From: CAYJLA01 sp964371305
GTDB taxonomy: Bacteria > Bacillota_I > Bacilli_A > RFN20 > CAG-826
Length of the DNA: 52,084 bases
Reading direction: 5' to 3'
Assembly (NCBI GenBank): GCA_964371305.1
Contig: CAYJLA010000006.1
Location: forward strand, 1 to 52,084
In this document: one piece after another, positions 1-9,342 of the stretch
How the letters are laid out: the number at the start of each line of letters is the position of its first letter
Numbering within the stretch: position 1 is the stretch's first letter
Made by a program: the position numbers and the translations under genes
Notes under the pieces: model-generated
What the model saw: only the letters and a program-made list of their open reading frames with translations
Told to the model about the DNA's origin: nothing
The model's database searches: none

Positions 1-819
1 CTTGCTCGTCAAGTTGGTGTTCCATTTATCGTTGTATATATCAACAAAGTTGACTTAGTTGATGATGCTGAATTATTAGATTTAGTTGAAATGGAAGTCC
101 GTGATCTTTTAACAGAATATGGTTTCCCAGGAGACGAAATCCCAGTAGTTCGTGGATCAGCTCGTAACGCTCTTGAAGGAAAAGATGAATCTTCAATTCT
201 TGAATTAATGGATGCTGTAGATAGCTATATTCCAGCTCCAACTCGTGAAGTTGACAAACCATTCTTATTACCAATCGAAGATGTTATGACAATTTCAGGT
301 CGTGGTACTGTTGTTACTGGACGTGTTGAACGTGGTGAATGTAAATTAAACGATCCATGTGAAATCGTTGGTATTAAAGAAGAGCCAATCAAAACAGTTG
401 CTACTGGTTTAGAAATGTTCCGTAAACAACTTGATTATGCACAAGCTGGTGATAACGTTGGTATCTTATTACGTGGTGTTTCACGTGATCAAGTCGAACG
501 TGGTCAAGTTTTAGCAAAACCAGGAAGTATTGTTCCTCACACAAAATTCACTGCTAGTGTTTATGTATTAACTAAAGAAGAAGGTGGACGTCACACAGCG
601 TTCTTAACAAACTATCGCCCACAATTCTACTTCCGTACAACTGATATTACAGGTGTTATTACACTTCCAGCAGGTGTTGACATGGTCATGCCTGGTGATA
701 ACGTTGAATTAACAATCGAACTTATCCACCCAATCGCTATCGAAAAAGGTACAAAGTTCTCCATCCGTGAAGGTGGACGTACTGTTGGTGCTGGTACAGT
801 TAACGAAATCATTAAGTAG
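1..819 (+). CDS. tuf: Elongation factor Tu, 5'-truncated by the window edge
   Basis: GTPase that delivers aminoacyl-tRNA to the ribosome. The reading frame is open from base 1, so the gene begins outside the window; about 272 codons are visible and roughly 120 N-terminal residues (P-loop, switch regions) are missing. Visible landmarks are the guanine-specificity motif NKVD near codons 15-18, the segment EMEVRDLL with FPGDEIPVVRGSA, and the two beta-barrel domains ending GAGTVNEIIK. An ATG at 91 is internal. Codon use is strongly biased, as expected for a highly expressed gene. A strong terminator follows. Identification is certain. Confidence 0.98.
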   Translation, partial: LARQVGVPFIVVYINKVDLVDDAELLDLVEMEVRDLLTEYGFPGDEIPVVRGSARNALEGKDESSILELMDAVDSYIPAPTREVDKPFLLPIEDVMTISGRGTVVTGRVERGECKLNDPCEIVGIKEEPIKTVATGLEMFRKQLDYAQAGDNVGILLRGVSRDQVERGQVLAKPGSIVPHTKFTASVYVLTKEEGGRHTAFLTNYRPQFYFRTTDITGVITLPAGVDMVMPGDNVELTIELIHPIAIEKGTKFSIREGGRTVGAGTVNEIIK

Positions 820-833
820 TTTAAAATTAAAAC

Positions 834-866
834 AAAAAGGTTTTACAGTCGTAAGACCTTTTTTTA
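834..866 (+). terminator. Rho-independent terminator after tuf
   Basis: Ten-base-pair stem (836-845 with 852-861, one G-T pair) closing a six-base loop, followed directly by a T run. It separates tuf from the RDD genes. Confidence 0.9.
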
Positions 867-900
867 TTTTCCTATGTTTTTTTAAAACATATTATATATA

Positions 901-1941
901 ATGTATTTAATGAAGAAAATTCGTTTGGCAGGTATATATAGAAGAATAGGATCAGTATTGTTAGATCTACTAATGTACTCACTTATTACTATGGCTTTAT
1001 CATTTTTAATTACAATGCCAGTCGTGACTACAAGTGAATACATGGTTAATGCAGAACAAGAAAGAAATGATATGTTAGTTGATTCTCAACTATACGTGAA
1101 AGACCCAACTGGAGATTCTTCTACTTTATATAGCCTAAGTGATTCTGATAGCGGAATTAAATATTATTATGAAATTGAAGAAAGATTATTTATATTTTCT
1201 ACCGAGTATCTAAAAAGTATTGATTCTGAAACATTAGTGGAAGAACCACATTTTTATACTACATATTTTTTTAATGTGTTTTTCTTGAATTTACCAGATG
1301 TTCTTGATTACTTTGAAGAAGAACCTAGTAGTGAAGATACGTTATATAAATATGATGGTGATTATGACAATATTGGAATTATTAAAGATGAGAGTAAATT
1401 TCCGATTGTTGATGGGCACAACTTAGATGATGAAAAAAATACCTTAAAAAATTATTGGGATGAGAAGGTTTCTTTTTCAAATGATATATTAGGTGCTGTT
1501 CCTGCCTTTGATATATTAACAAGAAACATCGTTATGTCTATGATCATTGCTATTGGGTGTACGGCTATTGCTGTTTCATTGGTATACTATTTAATTATTC
1601 CGTTGTTTATGAAAAATTGTCAAACCATAGGAAAACGTATATTAAGCTTAATTGTACTAACAGATGATGGTTATGTTTATAGTAAATGGAAATACGTATT
1701 GAGATACTTGTCGTTTTTTGGCATTGAGATAATTGGTGGCATTGCATCATTTGGAGCCACAATAATGATTTCGTACACAATTTTATTATTTACTAAAAAG
1801 AGAAGGTGTCTTCATGATTACATTTGTCAATCAGTTGTTGCTGATGATAGATATTCAACATATTTTAAAAACAAAGAAGTAGAAAAACAATACATTTTAG
1901 ATGTTCAAGATAGAGGAGAAAATTATGTACAAGAAACCTAG
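901..1941 (+). CDS. RDD-family membrane protein 1
   Basis: 346-residue membrane protein of unknown substrate. The RDD signature is split: an N-terminal segment with GIYRRIGSVLLDLL leads into a first membrane helix (about 17-42), and the C-terminal part has QTIGKRIL followed by two further hydrophobic helices. Between helix 1 and helix 2 is an unusually long acidic hydrophilic region (about residues 43-200), much larger than in short RDD proteins and probably extracytoplasmic. No Shine-Dalgarno precedes ATG 901 or the in-frame ATG 913, and AT-rich TATTAT/TATAAT sequence runs right up to the start, so the start is uncertain. First of three tandem RDD genes; its 3' end overlaps the next gene. 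Confidence 0.8.
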   Translation: MYLMKKIRLAGIYRRIGSVLLDLLMYSLITMALSFLITMPVVTTSEYMVNAEQERNDMLVDSQLYVKDPTGDSSTLYSLSDSDSGIKYYYEIEERLFIFSTEYLKSIDSETLVEEPHFYTTYFFNVFFLNLPDVLDYFEEEPSSEDTLYKYDGDYDNIGIIKDESKFPIVDGHNLDDEKNTLKNYWDEKVSFSNDILGAVPAFDILTRNIVMSMIIAIGCTAIAVSLVYYLIIPLFMKNCQTIGKRILSLIVLTDDGYVYSKWKYVLRYLSFFGIEIIGGIASFGATIMISYTILLFTKKRRCLHDYICQSVVADDRYSTYFKNKEVEKQYILDVQDRGENYVQET

Positions 1942-3163
1942 TGAATTTATTAATTATCCAAAAGCTATTCCTTCAAGAAGAGCCGGAGCCTATTTGTTTG
2001 ATGTTTTTATAGCGTTGATTGTAGCAATAATTATAAATTTTATTACAGTCGTAGCAATTAATCCTTCAATGGGAATGTATATTGATGGAGTTAATAAAAT
2101 AAATAAGTACGCTGATGAAACTAATACTGTTTTAAGTGATTCGCATTTATTGCAATTTGAAGTTGATGAAAAAACTAATCATTTAGCACCAAGAGATATT
2201 GAAGAAGTTTTTTTGGAGTACATTTCATTACATACTACAGATAAAATTACTGAAGAAACTGATCCTTTTATGTATTACTACTTAACGTTTAGAAAAGACA
2301 ATAGCATTGGCGAAGAAGATGAATATACTATGCGTTGGTATAATTTAAATATCTTAGAGCTAGAAGAAGATCCAAGTGATAATACATCAATTCTTTGGGA
2401 ATATACTTCTATTGATTCTATAGCGACATTAAAACCTGAAGTGAAAGAAAACTTAATTTTATATTTAGATGATGAACTTAAAACAGAAGTTCAAAAAACA
2501 TATGATGATTTAGCTACTGAATACAATAGTCTTGTGGCTAAAGGATTAGAAGACTTGTATAAAACAGACTTGTATAAAATACCTTATAATAATTACAACG
2601 CTGCAAATGCAGAAGTGTATTTTATTTTATCTATTGAATTACTTATCTCATTTACACTCGGCTTCTTATTGATATTTATACCATTTCCATTTATTTTCAA
2701 AAATGGACAAACTATTGGTAAAAAAGTACTTGGACTTGCAGTTAAGACAAACGATGAAAAAGTACCTGCATGGACGAATATTCTTGCTAAATCCGGAATA
2801 TTATATTTAGAAAGTTTATTCATGGTTGCTTTACTTTCATTATTTGGTAGTGGAATATTAACTCTTGTAACTTCTCTATTCTCAGTTTTTGGTTTATTTG
2901 AATTTACACTTGCATGGATAGTCTTATTCTCTTCCGTTCTTTCCATATTATCTTTTGTCTTAGCGGCTTTTAGTAAAAATCAATTGTCTTTAGATGACAT
3001 TGTGTCTGGAACATGTGTTGTTGATATTAGATATGGTGAAATTTTAGAAGAAAATGATAAAGTAGATGAATCATACAAGAAAAAATATGATAGTGGCTAT
3101 CAAGATGAAGAAATGCAAATTCTTGATTCTTCTATATTTAATAAAACAGATGAGGAAAATTAA
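1925..3163 (+). CDS. RDD-family membrane protein 2
   Basis: 412-residue paralogue of its neighbours. I place the start at ATG 1925 because GAGGAG at 1913-1918 is correctly spaced; an upstream in-frame ATG at 1901 has no ribosome site. RDD features are SRRAGAYLFDVFI before the first helix and GQTIGKKVLGL before the C-terminal helices (last two thirds contain three or four hydrophobic segments). A long acidic loop lies between helix 1 and helix 2. It overlaps the preceding gene by 17 bases and its stop overlaps the next start (TAATG), so the three genes are translationally coupled and probably act together. Function unknown; some RDD proteins are reported as ion antiporters, which cannot be judged here. 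Confidence 0.8.
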   Translation: MYKKPSEFINYPKAIPSRRAGAYLFDVFIALIVAIIINFITVVAINPSMGMYIDGVNKINKYADETNTVLSDSHLLQFEVDEKTNHLAPRDIEEVFLEYISLHTTDKITEETDPFMYYYLTFRKDNSIGEEDEYTMRWYNLNILELEEDPSDNTSILWEYTSIDSIATLKPEVKENLILYLDDELKTEVQKTYDDLATEYNSLVAKGLEDLYKTDLYKIPYNNYNAANAEVYFILSIELLISFTLGFLLIFIPFPFIFKNGQTIGKKVLGLAVKTNDEKVPAWTNILAKSGILYLESLFMVALLSLFGSGILTLVTSLFSVFGLFEFTLAWIVLFSSVLSILSFVLAAFSKNQLSLDDIVSGTCVVDIRYGEILEENDKVDESYKKKYDSGYQDEEMQILDSSIFNKTDEEN

Positions 3164-4191
3164 TGAGTGAAGTAACATTAAGTAATGATAATATTACAAA
3201 CGAAGAGACAAAGACGAATTTAGTATTTGATAAAGTATCTACTGGCAAAAGATTTTTTGCAAACATAATGGATATTATAATGGTTGCTCTTTTAACATTT
3301 TCTTTAATAGTGGCGGGAGTTAATATTTTAAGAAGCACTAGTTGGTATGGCGACTCAACAAACAAATTAAATGAAGTGTATCAACTATCTCATTTATACA
3401 ATGAAGACTATGAACTTCTCTGCGACGAGTTAAAAGAAAAACCTAATTCTGAAATGTCATTGTACGATAAAAATATTATTTTAAACAATGCACTTACATA
3501 TTTTTATTCTGATCAATCTACTTTTTTTGATGAAGGTAAAGGAATTGAAATTTTTAATGATGCAAAAAAAAATGGCGTTAATGATGATGGCGAACATTTG
3601 TTTAAAGAAATTATCGTAGATGGAGCAACTAGTTATGAAGAAGTTTCTTCAATTGATGATCAAGATATTTTCGACTTTTATTTTGATGAAATGGCGAATA
3701 AGGCAGTAGGATTTTTAAATAACAATGAAGTGTTTTTTACAACTTCTAGAGATATGTTTTATATTAGTCTTGCAATTTATTTTATATCAGGAATAATTTC
3801 AATTATTATTTTCTACTTAATGTTTCCGCTTATATTCCATCGCGGTTATCAAACACTTGGTAAAAAGATGATGAATATTTCAATAATTGGTGTCGATGCG
3901 TTTAATATTTCCTATAAACGATACCTAGCTAGGTTTTCAATATTTCTATTTGTAGAAGTTTTGCTATCTATATTTACGTTTTTAATACCTCTTGCTATTT
4001 CATTAACGATGTCAATTTTTAATGTTTACGGATTTGCTTTACATGATTATTTTTTGAATACATATGTAGTTGATACTAAGAATAATAAAATATATTTAAA
4101 CAAAAGTGAGTACTTATCAACCAAAGAAGAGCTAACTAAAGTTTCTTTTAGAGGAGATAGCATTGATTTAATTCATGAAACCAGAAAATAA
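3163..4191 (+). CDS. RDD-family membrane protein 3
   Basis: 342-residue third RDD paralogue, starting at ATG 3163 inside the stop of the preceding gene. The RDD motifs are GKRFFANIMDIIMVALL and YQTLGKKMMNISIIG, with a long acidic hydrophilic segment (about 60-185) between the first helix and the rest. The three proteins share membrane topology but little sequence outside the RDD motifs, so they may form a hetero-oligomer. The next gene starts 76 bases downstream with its own AGGAG site and no clear terminator between, so read-through into the ABC transporter operon is possible. Confidence 0.8.
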   Translation: MSEVTLSNDNITNEETKTNLVFDKVSTGKRFFANIMDIIMVALLTFSLIVAGVNILRSTSWYGDSTNKLNEVYQLSHLYNEDYELLCDELKEKPNSEMSLYDKNIILNNALTYFYSDQSTFFDEGKGIEIFNDAKKNGVNDDGEHLFKEIIVDGATSYEEVSSIDDQDIFDFYFDEMANKAVGFLNNNEVFFTTSRDMFYISLAIYFISGIISIIIFYLMFPLIFHRGYQTLGKKMMNISIIGVDAFNISYKRYLARFSIFLFVEVLLSIFTFLIPLAISLTMSIFNVYGFALHDYFLNTYVVDTKNNKIYLNKSEYLSTKEELTKVSFRGDSIDLIHETRK

Positions 4192-4267
4192 TAATGTTTA
4201 AATTGGTAGCATTTAAAATTAAAATGAAATAAAATATAAATGTATTAAGAGTATTAGGAGAAACAAA

Positions 4268-5884
4268 ATGAAAATCTTGCTCAAAAACTTAACCAAAGTT
4301 TTTCCAGGAGATCCTAAAAAAAACATTAAAGACACGATTGCTGTAAGTGATGTCAATTTAGAAGTCGCAGATGGAAAACTTTTAGGTCTTTTAGGACCTT
4401 CTGGTTGTGGTAAATCTACCACACTCTACATGATCGCAGGACTGCTTCCACCTACAGGTGGTGAGATTTGGTTTGGCGATGAAGATGTTACCTTTCTTTC
4501 GCCAGAAAGACGCGGTATTGGCTTAGTCTTCCAAAATTATGCTTTATATCCACACATGTCAATTTATGATAATATTGCATTTCCGCTCACTAACTTACGT
4601 ATTAGAGAAGAAAAACGTGATTTAAAAGTGGTTTACTTACTCGAAAGAATAACTTTATTATCTGCTTTTGATACTGTAAAAAAAGTAATTGATAAAGTTA
4701 TTGCTAAAAGCGAAGAATTAGGCAAGAAGAAAGTTGATAAAAAGGATTGTATTCAAGCTGTAATTGATGAATTACATACTTCACATTCTCAGGCTCAAAC
4801 ATTAGTAAAAAATTATTTTAAAGAAGGTTTCTCGCCAGAAGCTGAAAAACTAAGTATTGTAAATGAAATTGAAAATATTAAACATGAACACGCTAAGAAA
4901 AATTTAGACTTAGATGAAAATGGTGTTTTAAGTATCGCAAGCGTTACTACATTAGGACCATGCAAGAAAGCGATTACAATTAAAGAGGCTATGGCTCAAG
5001 AAGGTGCAGATAAAGAACTATTAGGTAAAAAACTTGAAAGTCTAATTGCTGATCTTACACTTAAAGGCCAAGAACTTGATGAAAATAACAATATCATTAC
5101 AGTTGAAGGGTCAAAAGTAGTGGTTATTAGACGTTTAAGAAAAGATGAAATTGATGTACTTGTACGTGAAGCTGCAAGACTTGTTCAAATCGATGGATAT
5201 CTTGCACGTAAACCATCTCAACTTTCAGGTGGGCAACAACAACGTGTTGCTATTGCTCGTGCATTAGTTAAAAAACCACGTGTTTTATTATTAGATGAAC
5301 CTCTTTCAAATCTTGATGCACGTTTAAGAATTCAAACACGTGAAGAAATCAAACGAATTCAAAGAGAAACTGGTATTACAACTATTTTCGTAACACACGA
5401 CCAAGAAGAAGCTATGTCAATTTCCGATTCAGTTGTAGTTATGAAGTTGGGTTTAAAAATGCAAGAAGGACATCCTCAAGATGTTTATAACGATCCAAAC
5501 TGCCTATTTGTAGCAACTTTCCTTGGGACTCCGCCAATTAATGTTTTTGCTGGTGAAGTTAAAGCAGGTCATATTATTGTAAATGGTGAAAAAGTAGCTA
5601 AAGCAGGAAAAGTTGCTGATCAAAAAGTATGGGTAGCAATTAGACCAGAAGGCTTCGATGTTAAAGAAGATGTAGAATTAGGAATCACGCTTCATGTTGA
5701 TAATATTGAAACAATGGGTAGAGATATTTCTCTAATTTGCTCTCACAAGTCAACAGTTAATGACGCCGTTAAAGCAATCATTAATGCTGATATAAAAGTT
5801 GGTTTAGGAAAAATTAAAGTAGGTGTTAAAGCTAATAAAATATTCATTTTTGATCACGAAACTGAAGAAAGGATTCACATCTAA
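4268..5884 (+). CDS. ABC importer ATPase of the MsmK/UgpC type with a large insertion
   Basis: 538-residue ATPase that should energise the two permeases encoded next. Walker A is GPSGCGKST (43-51), the Q-loop glutamine is Q89 in LVFQNYALYPHMS, the ABC signature is LSGGQQQRVAIARAL (from about 319), Walker B with D-loop is LLLDEPLSNLDA (about 340-350) and the H-loop is FVTHDQEEAM. A MOI/OB-like C-terminal domain follows. Between the Q-loop (about 115) and signature the normal 30-40 residue helical stretch is expanded to about 200 residues by a Lys/Glu-rich insertion, which explains why it is longer than the roughly 365 residues usual for MsmK. From memory, the M. genitalium MG187 / M. pneumoniae homologues are similarly long. 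The stop overlaps the first permease start. Confidence 0.9.
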   Translation: MKILLKNLTKVFPGDPKKNIKDTIAVSDVNLEVADGKLLGLLGPSGCGKSTTLYMIAGLLPPTGGEIWFGDEDVTFLSPERRGIGLVFQNYALYPHMSIYDNIAFPLTNLRIREEKRDLKVVYLLERITLLSAFDTVKKVIDKVIAKSEELGKKKVDKKDCIQAVIDELHTSHSQAQTLVKNYFKEGFSPEAEKLSIVNEIENIKHEHAKKNLDLDENGVLSIASVTTLGPCKKAITIKEAMAQEGADKELLGKKLESLIADLTLKGQELDENNNIITVEGSKVVVIRRLRKDEIDVLVREAARLVQIDGYLARKPSQLSGGQQQRVAIARALVKKPRVLLLDEPLSNLDARLRIQTREEIKRIQRETGITTIFVTHDQEEAMSISDSVVVMKLGLKMQEGHPQDVYNDPNCLFVATFLGTPPINVFAGEVKAGHIIVNGEKVAKAGKVADQKVWVAIRPEGFDVKEDVELGITLHVDNIETMGRDISLICSHKSTVNDAVKAIINADIKVGLGKIKVGVKANKIFIFDHETEERIHI

Positions 5885-6816
5885 TGCAATCTAAGAACAA
5901 CTGGAAAGCATGGCTGTACTTAGCCCCTGTTCTAATATTGATGGCGGTATTTACTTTTTATCCTCTTATATCAACAATTGGGATTTCATTCTTAGATAAT
6001 TATGATTATCTTACTGGTGCTAATGACGGTATTACATTGTTTAACTATGGTTATGTTCTTGGTATTGTTCCAAAAGAAATTTTTGGTCACACTGAATACT
6101 TCACCGATGTTATTCAATATGCTATCCCAAATACACTAATATTAGTTTTTGTTACAGTGCCTATTTCAATTATCTTGTCATTATTAATTGCTGTAGGACT
6201 TAACTCAATTAAATTCTTTAAGAGAATATTTCAAACCATATTCTTCCTACCATATGTTACTAACGCGATTGCAGTAGGGATGGTTTTCGCCGTTATCTTT
6301 GATGGCTATGGGCTATGGAATACGTTATTTGGTTTTGCTCAACCATTCGAATGGATATCATCCACAGTTGAACATCAAACAACATATTTTAGAGCTATGT
6401 TTGCACTTTGTGTATACATTATATGGGGTTCACTCCCATTCAAGATTCTTATTTTCTTAAGCGGTCTTCAAAATATTGATAAACAATATTACCAAGCTGC
6501 TCAAATTGATGCTGCAAGCAAATTTAAAGTATTCACAAGAATTACAGTACCTTTACTTTCGCCGCAAATTCTTTATTCACTAATCACATCGTTTATTGGT
6601 GCGTTTAAGGAATACGATAGTGTCGTCGGGTTGTTTGGTAAACCAGGTATTACAAATGGTGAGGATGATATGCTTACTGTTGTATACTACATTTACAATC
6701 AAATTGCTGATGGCAAAGTTCAATATGGGGCTGCAACAGCAGTATTACTGTTTGTTGTAATTCTTACCTTTACTCTTGTTCAACTTCAAGTTGCAAAAAG
6801 AAGAGTTCATTATTAA
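5884..6816 (+). CDS. ABC importer permease, MalF/UgpA type
   Basis: 310-residue inner subunit of a binding-protein-dependent importer, with about six hydrophobic helices. The EAA cytoplasmic loop that docks on the ATPase is recognisable as YYQAAQIDAASKFKVF...ITVPLLSP near residues 200-225. The ATG overlaps the ATPase stop by one base, which fixes the start. The substrate is not predictable from the permease alone; annotation pipelines would say sugar or glycerol-3-phosphate, but the neighbouring nucleases argue for nucleic-acid breakdown products. Confidence 0.92.
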   Translation: MQSKNNWKAWLYLAPVLILMAVFTFYPLISTIGISFLDNYDYLTGANDGITLFNYGYVLGIVPKEIFGHTEYFTDVIQYAIPNTLILVFVTVPISIILSLLIAVGLNSIKFFKRIFQTIFFLPYVTNAIAVGMVFAVIFDGYGLWNTLFGFAQPFEWISSTVEHQTTYFRAMFALCVYIIWGSLPFKILIFLSGLQNIDKQYYQAAQIDAASKFKVFTRITVPLLSPQILYSLITSFIGAFKEYDSVVGLFGKPGITNGEDDMLTVVYYIYNQIADGKVQYGAATAVLLFVVILTFTLVQLQVAKRRVHY

Positions 6817-6828
6817 GGAGAAATTATT

Positions 6829-7818
6829 ATGGAAAACATTAAAAATCTCAGCACTGGAACTTCTTCTCTTACAGCAAAAGAAGTTCAAGATATACAATAT
6901 AAAAAGAATGTTGATATATCATTAGTCATTAGAACTGGTAGTTTAAGTGTTAAAAACGTTCAAAAGTTAGATAAAGTTTTAAAAGTATTATCAACTGTAG
7001 TTTCATACGCTTTTATTGTTGTTATGTCGCTTGCAATTATTCTTCCATTTTATTGGATGTTAATTACTTCGCTTAAATCAACACCAGAAATTAGATCAAC
7101 TGTCCAAACATTTTGGCCAAATACAGTTATGTGGTCAAACTATACAGAAGTATTTGCGCACTTTGATTTCTTTACGTATTTAAAGAACACACTTATTGTT
7201 GGTATTATTTCAACAATTGGTACATTAATTACAACTATCTTAGCAGCATTTGCTTTTTCTAGATTACAATTTAGAGGAAGAGATGTAATATTCTCATTAT
7301 TACTTGCTACTATGATGATTCCTGGTGAAATGATGGTTATTACTAACTATATCACTGTCACTAACTTAGGATTCTTACAATCTGGTATTATTGGTGTATA
7401 TGCTGCAATGATCGTACCGTTTTGGATTTCTGTATTTTATATTTATTTATTAATGCAAAACTTCAGACAAATTCCAAACGAACTATATCTTGCTGCTAAA
7501 GTTGATGGTAAATCTGACTGGAATTACTTATGGAAAGTCATGGTACCGCTTGCTGCACCTACATTAATTACAATTTCTATTTTAAAACTTATCGGTTCAT
7601 GGAATGCATTTACATGGCCAAACTTAGTTGCTGATGACGAAGCATATAGACTTATTTCGAATGGTCTTAGAAGTTCGTTCTCAACAACAGCTGGAGAACC
7701 TGAATACGGACTACAAATGGCTGCTACAGTATTAGTAACATTGCCATTATTGTTATTATTCATCTTCTTTAGGAAGTATATTATGCGCGGCGTTGGTCGA
7801 GCAGGTCTTAAGGGTTAG
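6829..7818 (+). CDS. ABC importer permease, MalG/UgpE type
   Basis: 329-residue second permease. A hydrophilic N-terminal extension of about 55 residues precedes the first helix; the body has the usual six helices and an EAA loop, LYLAAKVDGKSDWNYLWKVMVP. An AAGGAG site lies before ATG 6829, 12 bases after the preceding stop. It should pair with the MalF-type subunit to form the transmembrane pore. Confidence 0.92.
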   Translation: MENIKNLSTGTSSLTAKEVQDIQYKKNVDISLVIRTGSLSVKNVQKLDKVLKVLSTVVSYAFIVVMSLAIILPFYWMLITSLKSTPEIRSTVQTFWPNTVMWSNYTEVFAHFDFFTYLKNTLIVGIISTIGTLITTILAAFAFSRLQFRGRDVIFSLLLATMMIPGEMMVITNYITVTNLGFLQSGIIGVYAAMIVPFWISVFYIYLLMQNFRQIPNELYLAAKVDGKSDWNYLWKVMVPLAAPTLITISILKLIGSWNAFTWPNLVADDEAYRLISNGLRSSFSTTAGEPEYGLQMAATVLVTLPLLLLFIFFRKYIMRGVGRAGLKG

Positions 7819-7864
7819 TCGAGTTATCTCGTTAACATATAAAAAATTATTCGAAAGGAAAATT

Positions 7865-9304
7865 ATGAAAAGTAAAAAACTTATTGCTTTAGGTGTATTA
7901 GCTGCTGCAACAATGGGAGTAGTATCAGCTTGCGCACCATCAGGAGATGTTACAATTACATTTTGGCATACAATGGCCAAAGATCGTCAAGCAGACTGGT
8001 TAGAGCCATTAATTAAAAAAGTTGAAGAGGCTAACCCATGGATGAAAATCGAACACAGTGCTAAGGGCGGATATGATGAAATTAAAACCGCTATTACTAC
8101 TGCTATTCCAGCTGGTACAAACCCAACTATGGCGTTTGCATATCCAGATCACGTAGCTGACTATTTAAAAGCGGGTTTATCACAAGATATGACTGAATAT
8201 ATGTCTAATGAAGAATTTGGTTTTGGTGAAGACGATCCTTTAAGTGATATTGATCCTATCTTCTTAAAAGAAGGTGCTGAATATGTTCAAGAAGGTCAAT
8301 ATTCATTACCATTTGCTAAGTCAACTGAAGCTGTTTTCTTTAATAAAACATACTTTGATGAAAAAGGATATACAGTTCCAACAGTTTGGGAAGATGACGA
8401 TGATGACAATACAAATGATATGATTTCTCTTGCTAGAAAAATCAAAGCTGAAGAAGAAGCTATTCTTGTAGCAGATGGCGACACAGATACAAAAATTAAG
8501 CCAATTGGTTATGATAGTGACGCTAATATGATCATTTCATTATTTGATGCTTATGGCATTCCATATACAAAAACTACAACTGACCCAGAAGAAAACCCAT
8601 TCTTATTCGAGAACGATGATGCAATTGCTCTAATTACAAAAATTACTGGTTGGATCAAAGAAGGTATTCTTACAACTAAAGGAACTAATGGTGGTGAATA
8701 TACTAACGTTCAAATGACAGAAGGTAGTTCATACATGTCAATTGGTTCTACAGGTGGTGTTAAATATAACGTTTCTGATGCTACTGGCGAAAACAAATCA
8801 TTCGTTACTGGTGTTGCTGAAATCCCATCTGTCAAATTAGAAGACGGAACTACAACTAAATCTGCTCTTTCTCAAGGTCCTTCAATTACTTTCTTTAGTA
8901 ATTACTCAGAAAAAGAACTTGAAGCAGCATTTATTCTCTACCGTGCCATGACAGATACACTTGGTACAGTTTCTTATGCAAGTCTTACTGGATACCAACC
9001 AGTTAGATTGTCTGCTTATGAAACAGATATTTATAAAAACTTATCAGATGTTTCATTAACTAGCCCAGCTCCTGGTCCTGATAATTACAACGCAAATATT
9101 GCATACTTATTAGCTGCAACTGCTAATATGACTCCTAACTATACTAAAAATGATAATTACTTTATCTCTCCTGCATTTGTAGGTTCTGCAAAAGCTCGTA
9201 GTGAAATGGAAGGTGTACTTGCAAACGTCGTTATTAATGGAAAAACACCTGCTGAAGCTTTAGAAGAAGCTATGAGAAATTGTTTATTCATTTTAGACAA
9301 TTAA
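7865..9304 (+). CDS. Solute-binding lipoprotein of the ABC importer, copy 1
   Basis: 479-residue extracellular substrate receptor. The start is ATG 7865, preceded by AAAGGA; an in-frame ATG at 7793 would run into the preceding gene and bury the signal peptide. The lipoprotein signal ends VVSAC with the lipidated cysteine at residue 23. The mature protein has the family-1 solute-binding fold: VTITFWHTM, then NPTMAFAYPDHVADYL, a GYDSDANM segment and SIGSTGGVKYNV. The next gene encodes a clear paralogue with the same landmarks. Two receptors for one permease pair imply two related ligands, or one optimised and one duplicated copy. Confidence 0.9.
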   Translation: MKSKKLIALGVLAAATMGVVSACAPSGDVTITFWHTMAKDRQADWLEPLIKKVEEANPWMKIEHSAKGGYDEIKTAITTAIPAGTNPTMAFAYPDHVADYLKAGLSQDMTEYMSNEEFGFGEDDPLSDIDPIFLKEGAEYVQEGQYSLPFAKSTEAVFFNKTYFDEKGYTVPTVWEDDDDDNTNDMISLARKIKAEEEAILVADGDTDTKIKPIGYDSDANMIISLFDAYGIPYTKTTTDPEENPFLFENDDAIALITKITGWIKEGILTTKGTNGGEYTNVQMTEGSSYMSIGSTGGVKYNVSDATGENKSFVTGVAEIPSVKLEDGTTTKSALSQGPSITFFSNYSEKELEAAFILYRAMTDTLGTVSYASLTGYQPVRLSAYETDIYKNLSDVSLTSPAPGPDNYNANIAYLLAATANMTPNYTKNDNYFISPAFVGSAKARSEMEGVLANVVINGKTPAEALEEAMRNCLFILDN

Positions 9305-9311
9305 TATAACT

Positions 9312-9331
9312 ACAGTTAATTTATTAACTGT
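9312..9331 (+). other. RNA hairpin between the two binding-protein genes
   Basis: Perfect eight-base-pair stem (9312-9319 with 9324-9331) and a four-base loop in the 38-base gap between the receptor genes, ending just before the AAAGGA ribosome site. There is no T run, so it is more likely an mRNA-stabilising or processing hairpin that raises the level of the upstream receptor message than a terminator. Confidence 0.6.
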
Positions 9332-9342
9332 GAAAGGAAGAT

